Below are positions 43,833-50,741 of a stretch of DNA of 64,000 nucleotides, piece by piece; the first letter of the stretch is position 1, and every line of letters starts with the position of its first letter. The DNA comes from UBA7672 sp030824255 (GTDB lineage: Bacteria > Pseudomonadota > Alphaproteobacteria > Caulobacterales > Hyphomonadaceae): positions 1,488,001 to 1,552,000 of the forward strand of contig OW818686.1 in the NCBI GenBank assembly GCA_942493305.1, in the 5' to 3' direction. The notes beneath the pieces are model-generated. The model worked only from the letters and a program-made list of their open reading frames with translations. It was not told where the DNA came from and ran no database searches. The position numbers were made by a program, and so were the translations under genes.

Positions 43833-43994
43833 CTATTCAGCTGCCAGGATCGCGCTGCGTTTCGTGGCGTGCAGTTCCGAGACGGCGTCCGCTTGCGACG
43901 CCCGCTCACACGTCGACAGCTCCCAGCCCATGACGATCTGACCTCGTCCACCGTGCTTACCCACGTCAGGGACACGTTTGCTTGTCACGCCCAT
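43833..43994 (-). CDS. Possible small protein, 53 residues
   Basis: An ATG frame with codon use like the neighbours encodes a hydrophilic peptide including GGRGQIVMGWELSTCERASQ and ending in KRSAILAAE. The frame stays open upstream to 44,078 (GTG). No good ribosome site is visible and no family is recognised. It may be a remnant of a backbone gene. Confidence 0.3.
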   Translation of the reverse strand: MGVTSKRVPDVGKHGGRGQIVMGWELSTCERASQADAVSELHATKRSAILAAE

Positions 43995-44108
43995 CAAGCG
44001 TCCGTCGCATGACCGCTCAAGGGGCCGAGGCTTCGGACCTTCGGTCCTGCAGGCCGCACCAACCCCTTGCGCGGTCACCGCTGCGCTTGCTTTCCGGCCG
44101 CTCCTGAG

Positions 44109-44130
44109 GGGCGTCGCAAACGCGACCCCG
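44109..44130 (+). promoter_or_regulatory. GC-rich hairpin upstream of ssb
   Basis: GTCGC-AAAC-GCGAC (44,113-44,126) is followed by CCCGA, about 40 nt before the ssb start. The same pattern (GTCGC, 4-nt loop, GCGACCCCGA) occurs 40-60 nt before parB at 20,363-20,380. It may be a common regulatory element of ICE maintenance genes. Confidence 0.45.
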
Positions 44131-44167
44131 ACGGGGCTAATCCCGCGGGATCACAAGGAAAGCCATC

Positions 44168-44584
44168 ATGGACCGCGCGTCCTTCGAACTCATCGGCAAT
44201 GTCGGCAAGCTCGAGATCAAGCCGCTCAAGGGCGACAAAAAGCTCGCCGTGGTTTCAGTCGCAACATCCGAGCGCTGGAAGACCGAAACTGGTGACTGGA
44301 GCGAGAAAACCTATTGGCATCGGGTTGCCGTCTTTGCGCCTGCAAAGGTCGCACTGATCGAGAAAGCCGTTCAGGTCGGCACCCGTCTCCGCCTTGTCGG
44401 CCAGATCCGTCCCGGTTCCTGGGAAGATGAGCGCGGCCAGACCCGCTACTCCATCGAGTTCGTGGTGACTGGCCTTGGTGATGTCGAGATCCTCGCCCGC
44501 GGCAAGCCAAAAGCGGATGTGCAATCCGAACCGGTGATCGTCGGCGAAGAAGCGCCGAAGCCGAAGCGCAAGCGCGCGGCCTGA
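44168..44584 (+). CDS. ssb: Single-stranded DNA-binding protein of the ICE
   Basis: The protein has 138 residues, with an OB-fold (SFELIGNVGKLEIKPLKGDK, TGDWSEKTYWHRVAVFAPAK, VGTRLRLVGQIRPGSWEDER, YSIEFVVTGLGDVEILARGK). The C-terminus is basic (PKPKRKRAA) and lacks the acidic DDDIPF-like tip by which bacterial SSB recruits repair proteins. It probably coats the transferred strand on arrival. AAGGAAAG lies just before the ATG. Confidence 0.9.
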   Translation: MDRASFELIGNVGKLEIKPLKGDKKLAVVSVATSERWKTETGDWSEKTYWHRVAVFAPAKVALIEKAVQVGTRLRLVGQIRPGSWEDERGQTRYSIEFVVTGLGDVEILARGKPKADVQSEPVIVGEEAPKPKRKRAA

Positions 44585-44590
44585 CGGCCT

Positions 44591-44615
44591 GGCCGGCGGC
44601 GTCAAGCCGCCGGCC
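44591..44615 (+). terminator. Hairpin after ssb
   Basis: A perfect 10-bp stem, GGCCGGCGGC and GCCGCCGGCC, has a GTCAA loop and is followed by TTGTCTC. It lies 6 nt after the ssb stop and before ardC. It could attenuate or terminate transcription, although the T tract is poor. Confidence 0.55.
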
Positions 44616-44658
44616 TTGTCTCGCTCTCCCAACAATCCAGCTTCTCAAGGAGGTCATC

Positions 44659-45567
44659 ATGACCGCCATCGCGAATACGCAATCGCTTCACGACGCCGTC
44701 ACCGCCCGGATCATCGCAGAACTCGAGCAGGGACGCTTTCCCTGGGTCCAGCCATGGGCGTCTTCATCAGGAGGGACGCCGCTTGGTCTGCCCCAGAACG
44801 CATCGACCGGACGAACCTATTCCGGCATCAACATTCTCCTGCTCTGGGCGGCCGCCATCGAGCAGGGGAGACCCTCACAACGCTGGCTTACCTTCAAGCA
44901 GGCGCTCGCTCTCGGCGGCAATGTGCGCAAGGGCGAGAAAGGAACGACGGTTGTCTACGCCGACACGTTTGTCCCGAAGGTCGAGCAGGAGAAGGCGAGC
45001 GCATCCGGCGAAGACCCCCGCCGCGTCGGCTTCCTTAAGCGGTTCACCGTGTTCCATGCCGAACAGTGTGAGGGGCTTCCAGTTGATGCAGATGCGCCGC
45101 CCCTCCCCGGGCGAACCGAGGTGTTGTCACATGTCGATGCGGTTATCGCGGCGACGGGCGCGGACATACGGATCGGCGGTGACATGGCATTCTATTCTCC
45201 GAGCCACGACTTCATTCAGGTTCCCCCCCAGCAGGCCTATTTTGAGCCCATAAATTGGTACCGGACAGTTTTGCATGAGGCTGGCCATTGGGCAGGCGGT
45301 CCTTCGCGTCTCAACCGCGATTTCTCCGGACGACACGGTAGCCAGGCTTATGCCCGCGAGGAACTCGTCGCTGAACTCTGCTCAGCGTTCCTCTGCGCCG
45401 AGCTCGGTGTCGCCCCAACTGTTCGCCATGCGGACTACCTCGGCGCCTGGTTGGAAATTCTCAAGGGCGACAACCGGGCTATCTTTCAGGCGGCCTCGAT
45501 GGCGTCCAAGGCAGCCGATTTCGTCATGGGGCGTTCGGCAGGTTGCCTTGCTCATCCACCATCCTGA
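44659..45567 (+). CDS. ardC: ArdC-like antirestriction protein
   Basis: The protein has 302 residues. The N-terminal ssDNA-binding domain (ArdC-N: ELEQGRFPWVQPWASSSGGT, QNASTGRTYSGINILLLWAA) is followed by a zincin-like protease domain with HEAGH in VLHEAGHWAGG and EELVAELCSAFLCAELG. ArdC proteins protect incoming DNA from restriction and act in a new host. The last 15 residues (after ASKAADFVMG) look atypical and may result from a small 3' change. AAGGAGGTCATC precedes the ATG. Confidence 0.92.
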   Translation: MTAIANTQSLHDAVTARIIAELEQGRFPWVQPWASSSGGTPLGLPQNASTGRTYSGINILLLWAAAIEQGRPSQRWLTFKQALALGGNVRKGEKGTTVVYADTFVPKVEQEKASASGEDPRRVGFLKRFTVFHAEQCEGLPVDADAPPLPGRTEVLSHVDAVIAATGADIRIGGDMAFYSPSHDFIQVPPQQAYFEPINWYRTVLHEAGHWAGGPSRLNRDFSGRHGSQAYAREELVAELCSAFLCAELGVAPTVRHADYLGAWLEILKGDNRAIFQAASMASKAADFVMGRSAGCLAHPPS

Positions 45568-46164
45568 GGCCCGCATCAGGGTGCTACTCAAGGCGCGCGA
45601 TGCTAGCTTGTCACAAATCCGTATGCACATTTGTGACAACCGCCCGCAACTCTAGTCGAAGCCCCAAGCGCTCAATCTGCGCCTCCGGGGCCGCGAGAGG
45701 GTCTGTCGTTGAGCGACCGGGAGGCAGGGTGACGGAGAGCGGCTGGCGGTCACGCTCGGTCTCGCCGCGCCTTGCGCGGCTCCTTCGGGCGCGACCCTGC
45801 GGGCGCTTCGCGCCGCAAGCCACTCGACGCCGCTTCCCGCCATGCAGCACCGGATAGACCCGGTGCGCAGGCTCCTTGCAGCCTTCTCTTTTGTTGGCCG
45901 CCCTGACGGTCGGCGGATGCGCACCTGTCTCCCTAAGCTGTCTTCTGTTTCCCGTAGTGGGAGAGTTGGTTGCTCAGTTCGTTTCAGAGTGCCGGGCGTG
46001 ATGGAGCGCCTCAAGGGACGACGGGGCCCCACCATTTTTTTGGCGGAAGAGCCAAAAAAATCGTGACCCCCATCGCCGCTGCGCGGTCGCGCCTGGGCGC
46101 GATCCCTTGACCCGCTCCATCACGCCCGCCCGCCGACATCGTCCTTCAAACACAGGAGACGACG
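45568..46164. other. Long non-coding region between ardC and a small gene
   Basis: These 597 bases hold no convincing gene. They are full of inverted repeats: GCCTCC/GGAGGC arms near 45,680-45,726, a GC-rich block near 45,770-45,830, and the large 134-bp inverted repeat at 45,994-46,127. The region lies upstream of the relaxase and may contain an origin of transfer or other recognition sites (inference). Confidence 0.5.
45994..46127. repeat. 134-bp inverted repeat with nested perfect palindrome
   Basis: The outer arms are 25 nt each (45,994-46,018 and 46,103-46,127) and match at 23 of 25 positions. In the centre ATTTTTTTGGC (46,034-46,044) pairs perfectly with GCCAAAAAAAT (46,051-46,061) around a 6-nt loop. 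The parts between are partly complementary, so the whole could form one long cruciform. A second GC hairpin (TCGCG/CGCGA, 46,087-46,102) overlaps the right arm. Confidence 0.7.
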
Positions 46165-46326
46165 ATGTTCACGACGACCTTCACGATCGAGCGCCACATT
46201 GAGGAGTTGCGCGCCGAACTGCGAACGCTGACAGACGCTGCGGAGAGGCGCGAGATCCAGGTTGAGCTTGCGGCCACGCTGCAGCTTGCCGGCGATCTCG
46301 ACCGGGAAAGCGAAGCAATGATCTGA
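46165..46326 (+). CDS. Small helical protein, 53 residues
   Basis: The peptide starts MFTTTFTIERHIEELRAELR and ends in LAGDLDRESEAMI; it is strongly charged and helical, probably coiled coil. A good ribosome site (AGGAG, 7 nt before the ATG) and typical codon use support it. It is too short for most gene finders. Function unknown; it precedes the relaxase gene and could be an accessory transfer protein. Confidence 0.6.
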   Translation: MFTTTFTIERHIEELRAELRTLTDAAERREIQVELAATLQLAGDLDRESEAMI

Positions 46327-46634
46327 CGAATTTGGCGAGAGCGGCTCATGTCGCTCTCGTCTCAGTCGATCTCGGTCATCCCCAGGTGCGATGATGTTCG
46401 AGGAGCGATCTCTGGCGCGTGAGGTTTGACGCTTTGAGAGGCACGAGAGGGCGATGGAGGGGTGGGGCAGTGGAATGCAAGATTAAGGTAGAGCGGCGGT
46501 TGGGACGCCAACCACCTGTCTGCACATAGGAAAAACCGCCTCACATCCGTGAGGCGCTTGCGGCGGATCCGCCGCAATTTCTCTAAGCGATTGCAAGCTG
46601 TCGACACGCGATTTCGATGCGCGATGCTTGGGCC
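46327..46634. promoter_or_regulatory. Upstream region of the relaxase gene with three palindromes
   Basis: No gene is seen. CGAGAGCG/CGCTCTCG (46,336-46,359) could end the small gene's transcript. CGCCTCAC-ATCC-GTGAGGCG (46,537-46,556) is a perfect hairpin. Directly after it comes a perfect 20-bp palindrome at 46,558-46,577 (TTGCGGCG-GATC-CGCCGCAA). A related palindrome sits after the relaxase gene. In many elements oriT lies just upstream of the relaxase gene, so this is a candidate. Confidence 0.5.
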
Positions 46635-48656
46635 ATGCAGCGTGAAGAAAATGAATTCCAGATCCGGATCGGGCGCTCAGCGGCCGACGTTCGCCCTGCG
46701 CTGAAGCAGGTGCGCGCGGCTGTACGACATGCGCCAGCGTCCAAGCCGAAAGGCGGCTCGCCGATCGGACAGTCACCGGTCCGCGCCCACTTTGCGAAGG
46801 GGTCTGCGTCACGCGCGCGACCTGTCCGTACTACCCAACGTCGTGTCGTGGTGAAGGCCAGGTTTGTGGCTCATGTCGCAGGGCAGGCGAAGACGCTCCG
46901 GGCCCACGTCGCCTACCTCGGCCGTGAAGGCGTCGCACGGCCTAACCAGCCCGAAGTCAGCGAACAGCGAGAGCCGTCGCGCGGACAGGAGCAATCTTCC
47001 GAGCGGCACATTGACGCAACGATCGGATACCTGTCGCGCGAGCGACAAGGCGGCGATGGGCCCTTCTATGACCAGTCGCGCAATTCCCTCGACGCGAGAG
47101 AAGCCACGCAGGACTGGCATGCGGACAAGCGTCACTTCCGGCTCATCATCAGCGCCGAGGACGGCGCCGATCTCGGCGAGCTTCGTCCGTTCATCCGCGA
47201 GACCATGTCGCGCCTCGAACGCCATGTCGGGACGCGCCTCCAATGGCTGGCGGTGGATCACTGGGACACCGACAATCCGCACACCCATGTCCTCGTCCGG
47301 GGGATCCGCGCCGATGGGAAAGACCTGATCATTCCTGGCAAGGTGATGTCGGTCGCGATCCGGGAAGATGCGCAGGAGATCGCAACCCGGATCCTGGGGC
47401 CAAGACCGGCGCTGGAGCTCCAGCGGATGCGCGACCGGGATATCGGGGCCCGCGCATTCACCCGGCTCGACCGGGAGCTCATCGCCCTCGACGGTCCAGG
47501 CGGCCTTGGCAGCTCATTCCGTCACACCGACCTCCCGCGCCGCCTCGACACGCTTTCAGGGTGGGGGCTGGCCACTGTCGGACAGGATGGCAGCTGGCGC
47601 CTTGCCTCGGACCTGCCAGCCCAGCTCAGGCAGATGGCGGACAGCGACGAGGTCGCCCGCATCGTCGCTCGCCAGGGACGCGGCCATACGGGCATGCCTG
47701 TTCTCGCTGCGGATGTAACCCGCCAGGAATCCGGCCGGCTTGTCGGCCTGTCGTATTCCGATGACGGGGCAGACAATCTCATCGCCATCATCGAGAATGG
47801 CCGTGGCGAGCTACGCTATACTCGGTTCCGCGAACCCGGTGCGCTTGCGATCCTGGAAGATACGCCAAAAGGCGCGCTGATTGCCTTCGAGCCCCAGGAG
47901 GCCCGCATCGGCCCGTCAGACGAGGCCGTGGCGCGCGTCGCCCGCCTCAATCGCGGCCTCTACTCGGCTGACATCCATGCTCGGATGGAAGCAAACGTCC
48001 CCGACGGTCTTGTCGCCGCCAATATCAGGCGGCTCGAGGCGATGCGTCGCGCTGGCCTGATCTCTCGGGGCAGGGACGGCATTTTTGACATTGCGCCCGA
48101 CCATCTGGACCGCGTCCTGACCTACGAGCGCGCGCGTCTCGTCCGCGCGCCGATGGCCCCGCGCGTCCAGAGCTACATGACGCTCACCAACCAGATCGCT
48201 GCGACCGGTCCGACACATCTCGACCGCGCGCTCGCCGGTCTGGAGGCGGCGCCTGATGGCGCAGGCCATCTGGCGCGTGAGTTTGAAGCAGCGCTCCGGC
48301 AAAGGCGGCTGTTCCTGATCGAGCAGGGCTGGATGGGGGCGGCGGACAAGCGGCTTTCGAGACAAGCGCTCGAAGACATGCGGGCGCATGAGCTCCGAAC
48401 GGCCGCAAAGAACCTTGCCGGAGAGATCGGGATGCCGGTGAGGCTTGGTTCGGGCACGGTGTCCGGGGTCTACACCCGCCGCATCGACCTCGCGCAGGGA
48501 AGGGTGGCGCTGATCGTCGGGGATCAAACCGCGCAGCTCGTACCCTGGCGTCCGGCGCTGGAGCGGTTTGCAGGTCAGAACGTGATCGGCGTTCAACGCG
48601 GTCGATCGATCTCGTGGAGCCTTCAGCGCGGCAGAGGGCTCGGACTGGGAATCTGA
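46635..48656 (+). CDS. DUF3363 relaxase/mobilisation nuclease (RlxS-like)
   Basis: The protein has 673 residues from ATG 46,635 (an in-frame ATG six codons earlier is possible). The N-terminal relaxase domain shows the metal-binding histidines in LAVDHWDTDNPHTHVLVRGI (near residues 205-224), preceded by ADKRHFRLIISAEDGADLGE. The C-terminal half is the DUF3363 region. It nicks oriT, stays bound to the 5' end and leads the strand to TraG. It matches the rlxS gene of Tn4371-family ICEs. No truncation is seen. Confidence 0.93.
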   Translation: MQREENEFQIRIGRSAADVRPALKQVRAAVRHAPASKPKGGSPIGQSPVRAHFAKGSASRARPVRTTQRRVVVKARFVAHVAGQAKTLRAHVAYLGREGVARPNQPEVSEQREPSRGQEQSSERHIDATIGYLSRERQGGDGPFYDQSRNSLDAREATQDWHADKRHFRLIISAEDGADLGELRPFIRETMSRLERHVGTRLQWLAVDHWDTDNPHTHVLVRGIRADGKDLIIPGKVMSVAIREDAQEIATRILGPRPALELQRMRDRDIGARAFTRLDRELIALDGPGGLGSSFRHTDLPRRLDTLSGWGLATVGQDGSWRLASDLPAQLRQMADSDEVARIVARQGRGHTGMPVLAADVTRQESGRLVGLSYSDDGADNLIAIIENGRGELRYTRFREPGALAILEDTPKGALIAFEPQEARIGPSDEAVARVARLNRGLYSADIHARMEANVPDGLVAANIRRLEAMRRAGLISRGRDGIFDIAPDHLDRVLTYERARLVRAPMAPRVQSYMTLTNQIAATGPTHLDRALAGLEAAPDGAGHLAREFEAALRQRRLFLIEQGWMGAADKRLSRQALEDMRAHELRTAAKNLAGEIGMPVRLGSGTVSGVYTRRIDLAQGRVALIVGDQTAQLVPWRPALERFAGQNVIGVQRGRSISWSLQRGRGLGLGI

Positions 48657-48762
48657 CGAGGTGATCTGGTGCGGTCAGAGCGCGAACGATGACTTGGGTT
48701 GAGCCTGAAAAGCGTAAGGCGAGTTGAGCTGCAGCGGGGATTCTTCGCGCGCTCGGCGTGCT

Positions 48763-48780
48763 TGCGGCGGAAGCGCCGCA
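48763..48780. repeat. Palindrome after the relaxase gene, related to the one before it
   Basis: TGCGGCG-GAAG-CGCCGCA (48,763-48,780) has the same 7-bp arms and context (GCTTGCGGCGG before 46,570; GTGCTTGCGGCGG here) as the 46,558-46,577 palindrome. Only the central four bases differ. It lies about 80 nt before the AlpA-type gene and may be an operator shared by both genes. Confidence 0.55.
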
Positions 48781-48858
48781 TCTTCGGCTCAGGGATGAAT
48801 GCGCTGGATGTGCTGGTCGGCCTGTGGATGAATTGACTGCCGAGAGGAATGAAAGCGG

Positions 48859-49350
48859 ATGTCGCGTGGTCGGATCAAGCCGGGAAGTGTGAAGGTCGCC
48901 AAGGACCAGCTTGATCTGTTTGCGGCGCCAGTCGCGTCGTCCGATTGTGCGACGAAGGGTACGCCTGCAAGTGTAGCTGTGGTCCAGCCAGTCCTCTCTG
49001 TGGACCCGGCTGTGCCGGTCGCGCCAGCGAAGGATACGTCGGTCGATCCTCGCGTTCTGGATTTCATAGTAGGACCTTCGCGCAAACGCGGGCGGCCGAC
49101 AAAAGCGCTTCAGTCCGATTTGCCGCAGACTAACGACGACAAGCGCCTTCTCGACGTGCGAGAGGCGGCGCAGCGTCTGGGCCTGTCCAAGTCGACCCTC
49201 GACAAGATGCGCTGTTCGGGCGACGGGCCAAGGTACATCCGAGCGACTGTTCGCGCTGTCCGATACGACCCGGCGGACCTTGCTGCATTCGCCGAAAGTC
49301 GGCGCCAGCGTTCGACTTCCGAGGAAGCCGTCGCTGCATTCAGCAAGTGA
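48859..49350 (+). CDS. AlpA/MerR-type helix-turn-helix protein, possible excisionase
   Basis: The protein has 163 residues. The first 80 are low-complexity and basic (GRIKPGSVKVAKDQLDLFAA; PSRKRGRPTK AT-hook-like). Residues about 95-150 are an HTH_17/AlpA domain (LLDVREAAQRLGLSKSTLDK, GDGPRYIRATVRAVRYDPAD). Such proteins next to an att site often act as recombination directionality factors (excisionase) or regulators. It is the last gene before tRNA-Thr. Confidence 0.8.
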   Translation: MSRGRIKPGSVKVAKDQLDLFAAPVASSDCATKGTPASVAVVQPVLSVDPAVPVAPAKDTSVDPRVLDFIVGPSRKRGRPTKALQSDLPQTNDDKRLLDVREAAQRLGLSKSTLDKMRCSGDGPRYIRATVRAVRYDPADLAAFAESRRQRSTSEEAVAAFSK

Positions 49351-49440
49351 GCCGGTCTTCCAAACCCAATTTTGGAAACACCATCAAACGGCGGGACACG
49401 GCGTACGTGCTTCGGTTTCTGTGAATATCAAATCCAGCAC

Positions 49441-49462
49441 GGTGATGCCCAGGTGATGCCCA
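49441..49462. repeat. Tandem 11-bp repeat near the ICE end
   Basis: GGTGATGCCCA occurs twice in direct tandem (49,441-49,451 and 49,452-49,462), 46 nt from the tRNA 3' end. Short direct repeats at this distance from a core site are typical arm-type integrase or excisionase binding sites. That role is inferred. Confidence 0.5.
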
Positions 49463-49507
49463 AGCGATTTTCCGATGTTGGTGAGAGTGGCTAAAGCCTT
49501 GATTTTA

Positions 49508-49583
49508 TGGTGCTGCCTAGGTGACTTGAACACCTGACCCCCGCATTACGAATGCGGTGCTCTACCAGCTGAGCTAAGGCAGC
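49508..49583 (-). tRNA. tRNA-Thr (anticodon CGT)
   Basis: Read on the minus strand from 49,583 it folds as a full cloverleaf: acceptor GCTGCCT/AGGCAGC, D arm with AGCTCAGCTGGTAGAGC, anticodon stem CCGCA/TGCGG around loop TTCGTAA (anticodon CGT, reads ACG), T arm AGGTGTTCAAGTCACCT, and an encoded CCA end (49,508-49,510). The gene is intact. Its 3' end faces the ICE, so the element has integrated there and rebuilt the tRNA. Confidence 0.96.
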
Positions 49584-49639
49584 GTCCGGCGTTGCGGCCA
49601 GAGGCGGGGCTATAACCCGGGGCGGGTTAAAAAAGCAAG

Positions 49640-49672
49640 TCGGCCGCCGCCTTTGGGCGACGGCCGATTTTT
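49640..49672. terminator. Bidirectional hairpin terminator between tRNA and methyltransferase
   Basis: TCGGCCGCCGCC and GGGCGACGGCCGA form a long stem with TTTTT on the plus side and, read on the minus strand, CTTGCTTTTTT on the other. For the minus-strand methyltransferase it is a good terminator. A second GC-rich stem (ACCGGGT/ACCCGGT) lies nearer the gene around 49,720. Confidence 0.65.
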
Positions 49673-49754
49673 CGTGCTCTCACAACGTGTCTGGCCCGGG
49701 CCGGGAGGCCGAACCGGGTGTCGCTACCCGGTCCGGCCCGCCAGAGGCCTGATA

Positions 49755-50588
49755 TCAGGCCGGTTTGCGGAAGCGCAGGGTGTGACGGTCGCTTTCGCCG
49801 ATCGCCTTGTACTTGGCGGCGTCAAAGCCGGCCGGGGTCTCGCCCCGGTTGCCCGGCGAGGTCCAGGAGTTCGGCGGCAGGGTCCAGACGCCGAAGGGAT
49901 GGTCCTTGGTGTCCTTCGGGTTGGCGTTGACGTTGGATTCCGCTTCCAGCTTCAGGCCGGCCTTTTCGGCGGCCGCAACGATCGACGCTTTCGAAATGTA
50001 GGCGTCGCCGCCCGCACGGCCGTTGACGGTCGCTTCCGCCCGCGGATCAGCACGGTGCTCAACCACGCCCAGAACGCCGCCCGGCTTCAGGGCCGCTGCA
50101 AAGTCGGCGAAGTATTTGTCGGTCATCCCCGGCTGCCAGTACCAGTTATGGAAGTTGCGGAAGGTGACGATCATGTCGACCGATCCGGCCGGCGCCAGCG
50201 CACCTGAATCCTTGCTCATCGGCACATAGGTCTGCGCGCCCCACATAGCCTGATCGGCCACGGCGGCGATCGGATTGCCCGTGCCAATATACTTGCCGCC
50301 CGTCGCCTTGGCGTAGGGCGAGAGGATTTCGGCGTAATAGCTGCCCGGCGCAACTTCGAGCACGGTCATGCCCGGCTTGAGGCCGAAGAAGGCCAGCGTC
50401 TCGGCCGGATGGCGCCCCGGATCGCGCGCCTCATTCGCGTCCGAGCGCGCGGGGTTGGCGATGGCTGCGGCAAGCGCTGCGTCGGCCTGGGCTGCAGCTG
50501 CAGATCCTTGCGCATCGGACGCGCCCTGCGTCGAACATGCGGCAAGCGCGGTGAGGCTGATGGCTGCCGCCATGACAAAGCTTTTCAA
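49755..50588 (-). CDS. Methyltransferase-like lipoprotein
   Basis: The protein has 277 residues from a TTG start (50,588) with AGGAGG 5 nt upstream; the longer frame is not needed. A lipoprotein signal (KSFVMAAAISLTALAAC) leads to a class I methyltransferase-like domain (FFGLKPGMTVLEVAPGSYYA, SVDMIVTFRNFHNWYW, LKPGGVLGVVEHRADPR). Periplasmic proteins of this family are common in proteobacteria; substrate and even SAM use outside the cytoplasm are unclear. First chromosomal gene beyond the tRNA. Confidence 0.8.
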   Translation of the reverse strand: MKSFVMAAAISLTALAACSTQGASDAQGSAAAAQADAALAAAIANPARSDANEARDPGRHPAETLAFFGLKPGMTVLEVAPGSYYAEILSPYAKATGGKYIGTGNPIAAVADQAMWGAQTYVPMSKDSGALAPAGSVDMIVTFRNFHNWYWQPGMTDKYFADFAAALKPGGVLGVVEHRADPRAEATVNGRAGGDAYISKASIVAAAEKAGLKLEAESNVNANPKDTKDHPFGVWTLPPNSWTSPGNRGETPAGFDAAKYKAIGESDRHTLRFRKPA

Positions 50589-50741
50589 AACGTCCTCCTG
50601 AAATTCAAATCCCCCGTCCGGGGCTGATTGCCAGCTAAGCCGCACAGGGTGCGCCAGCAACCGCAATCACGCACAATTGGACGGACATGCGATGACAACG
50701 CCGTATGTAACGGCGGTTTCACGCAAACCATCTGTGAGTGG

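Larger units (their letters stand above)
43661..44167. other. Intergenic region between metal cargo and ssb
   Basis: These 507 bases mark the return from cargo to ICE backbone. One weak small frame on the minus strand (43,833-43,994) is listed separately. The last 100 bases before ssb hold a hairpin listed separately. Otherwise no clear insertion sequence end, repeat or terminator is seen. Confidence 0.4.
1..49507. mobile_element. Integrative and conjugative element, Tn4371-like, one end (left end outside window)
   Basis: A complete set of mating-pair formation genes (trbI to trbB), a coupling protein, a LysR regulator, a TraF peptidase, a ParB-like protein, SSB, ArdC, a DUF3363 relaxase and an AlpA-type protein lies in one block. 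Copper and zinc/cobalt resistance genes, an AbiE toxin-antitoxin and a helicase operon are interspersed as cargo. The block stops at the 3' end of tRNA-Thr, a standard tyrosine-recombinase target, and housekeeping genes begin directly beyond. Gene order resembles the Tn4371 family (known). No integrase is visible in the window, so the other end and attachment site must lie left of position 1. The right boundary is inferred from the tRNA and the gene-content switch, because the second att copy cannot be compared. Confidence 0.85.

Noticed and set aside
43736..43975. 79-codon minus-strand frame before ssb
   Set aside because: Ser/Arg-rich with poor codon character; the overlapping 43,833-43,994 frame is more plausible and is itself weak.
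49400..49505. Short minus-strand frame near the att site that could be taken for an integrase C-terminus
   Set aside because: Only about 25 codons without a start, and no tyrosine-recombinase motif; the tandem 11-mer explains the apparent pattern.
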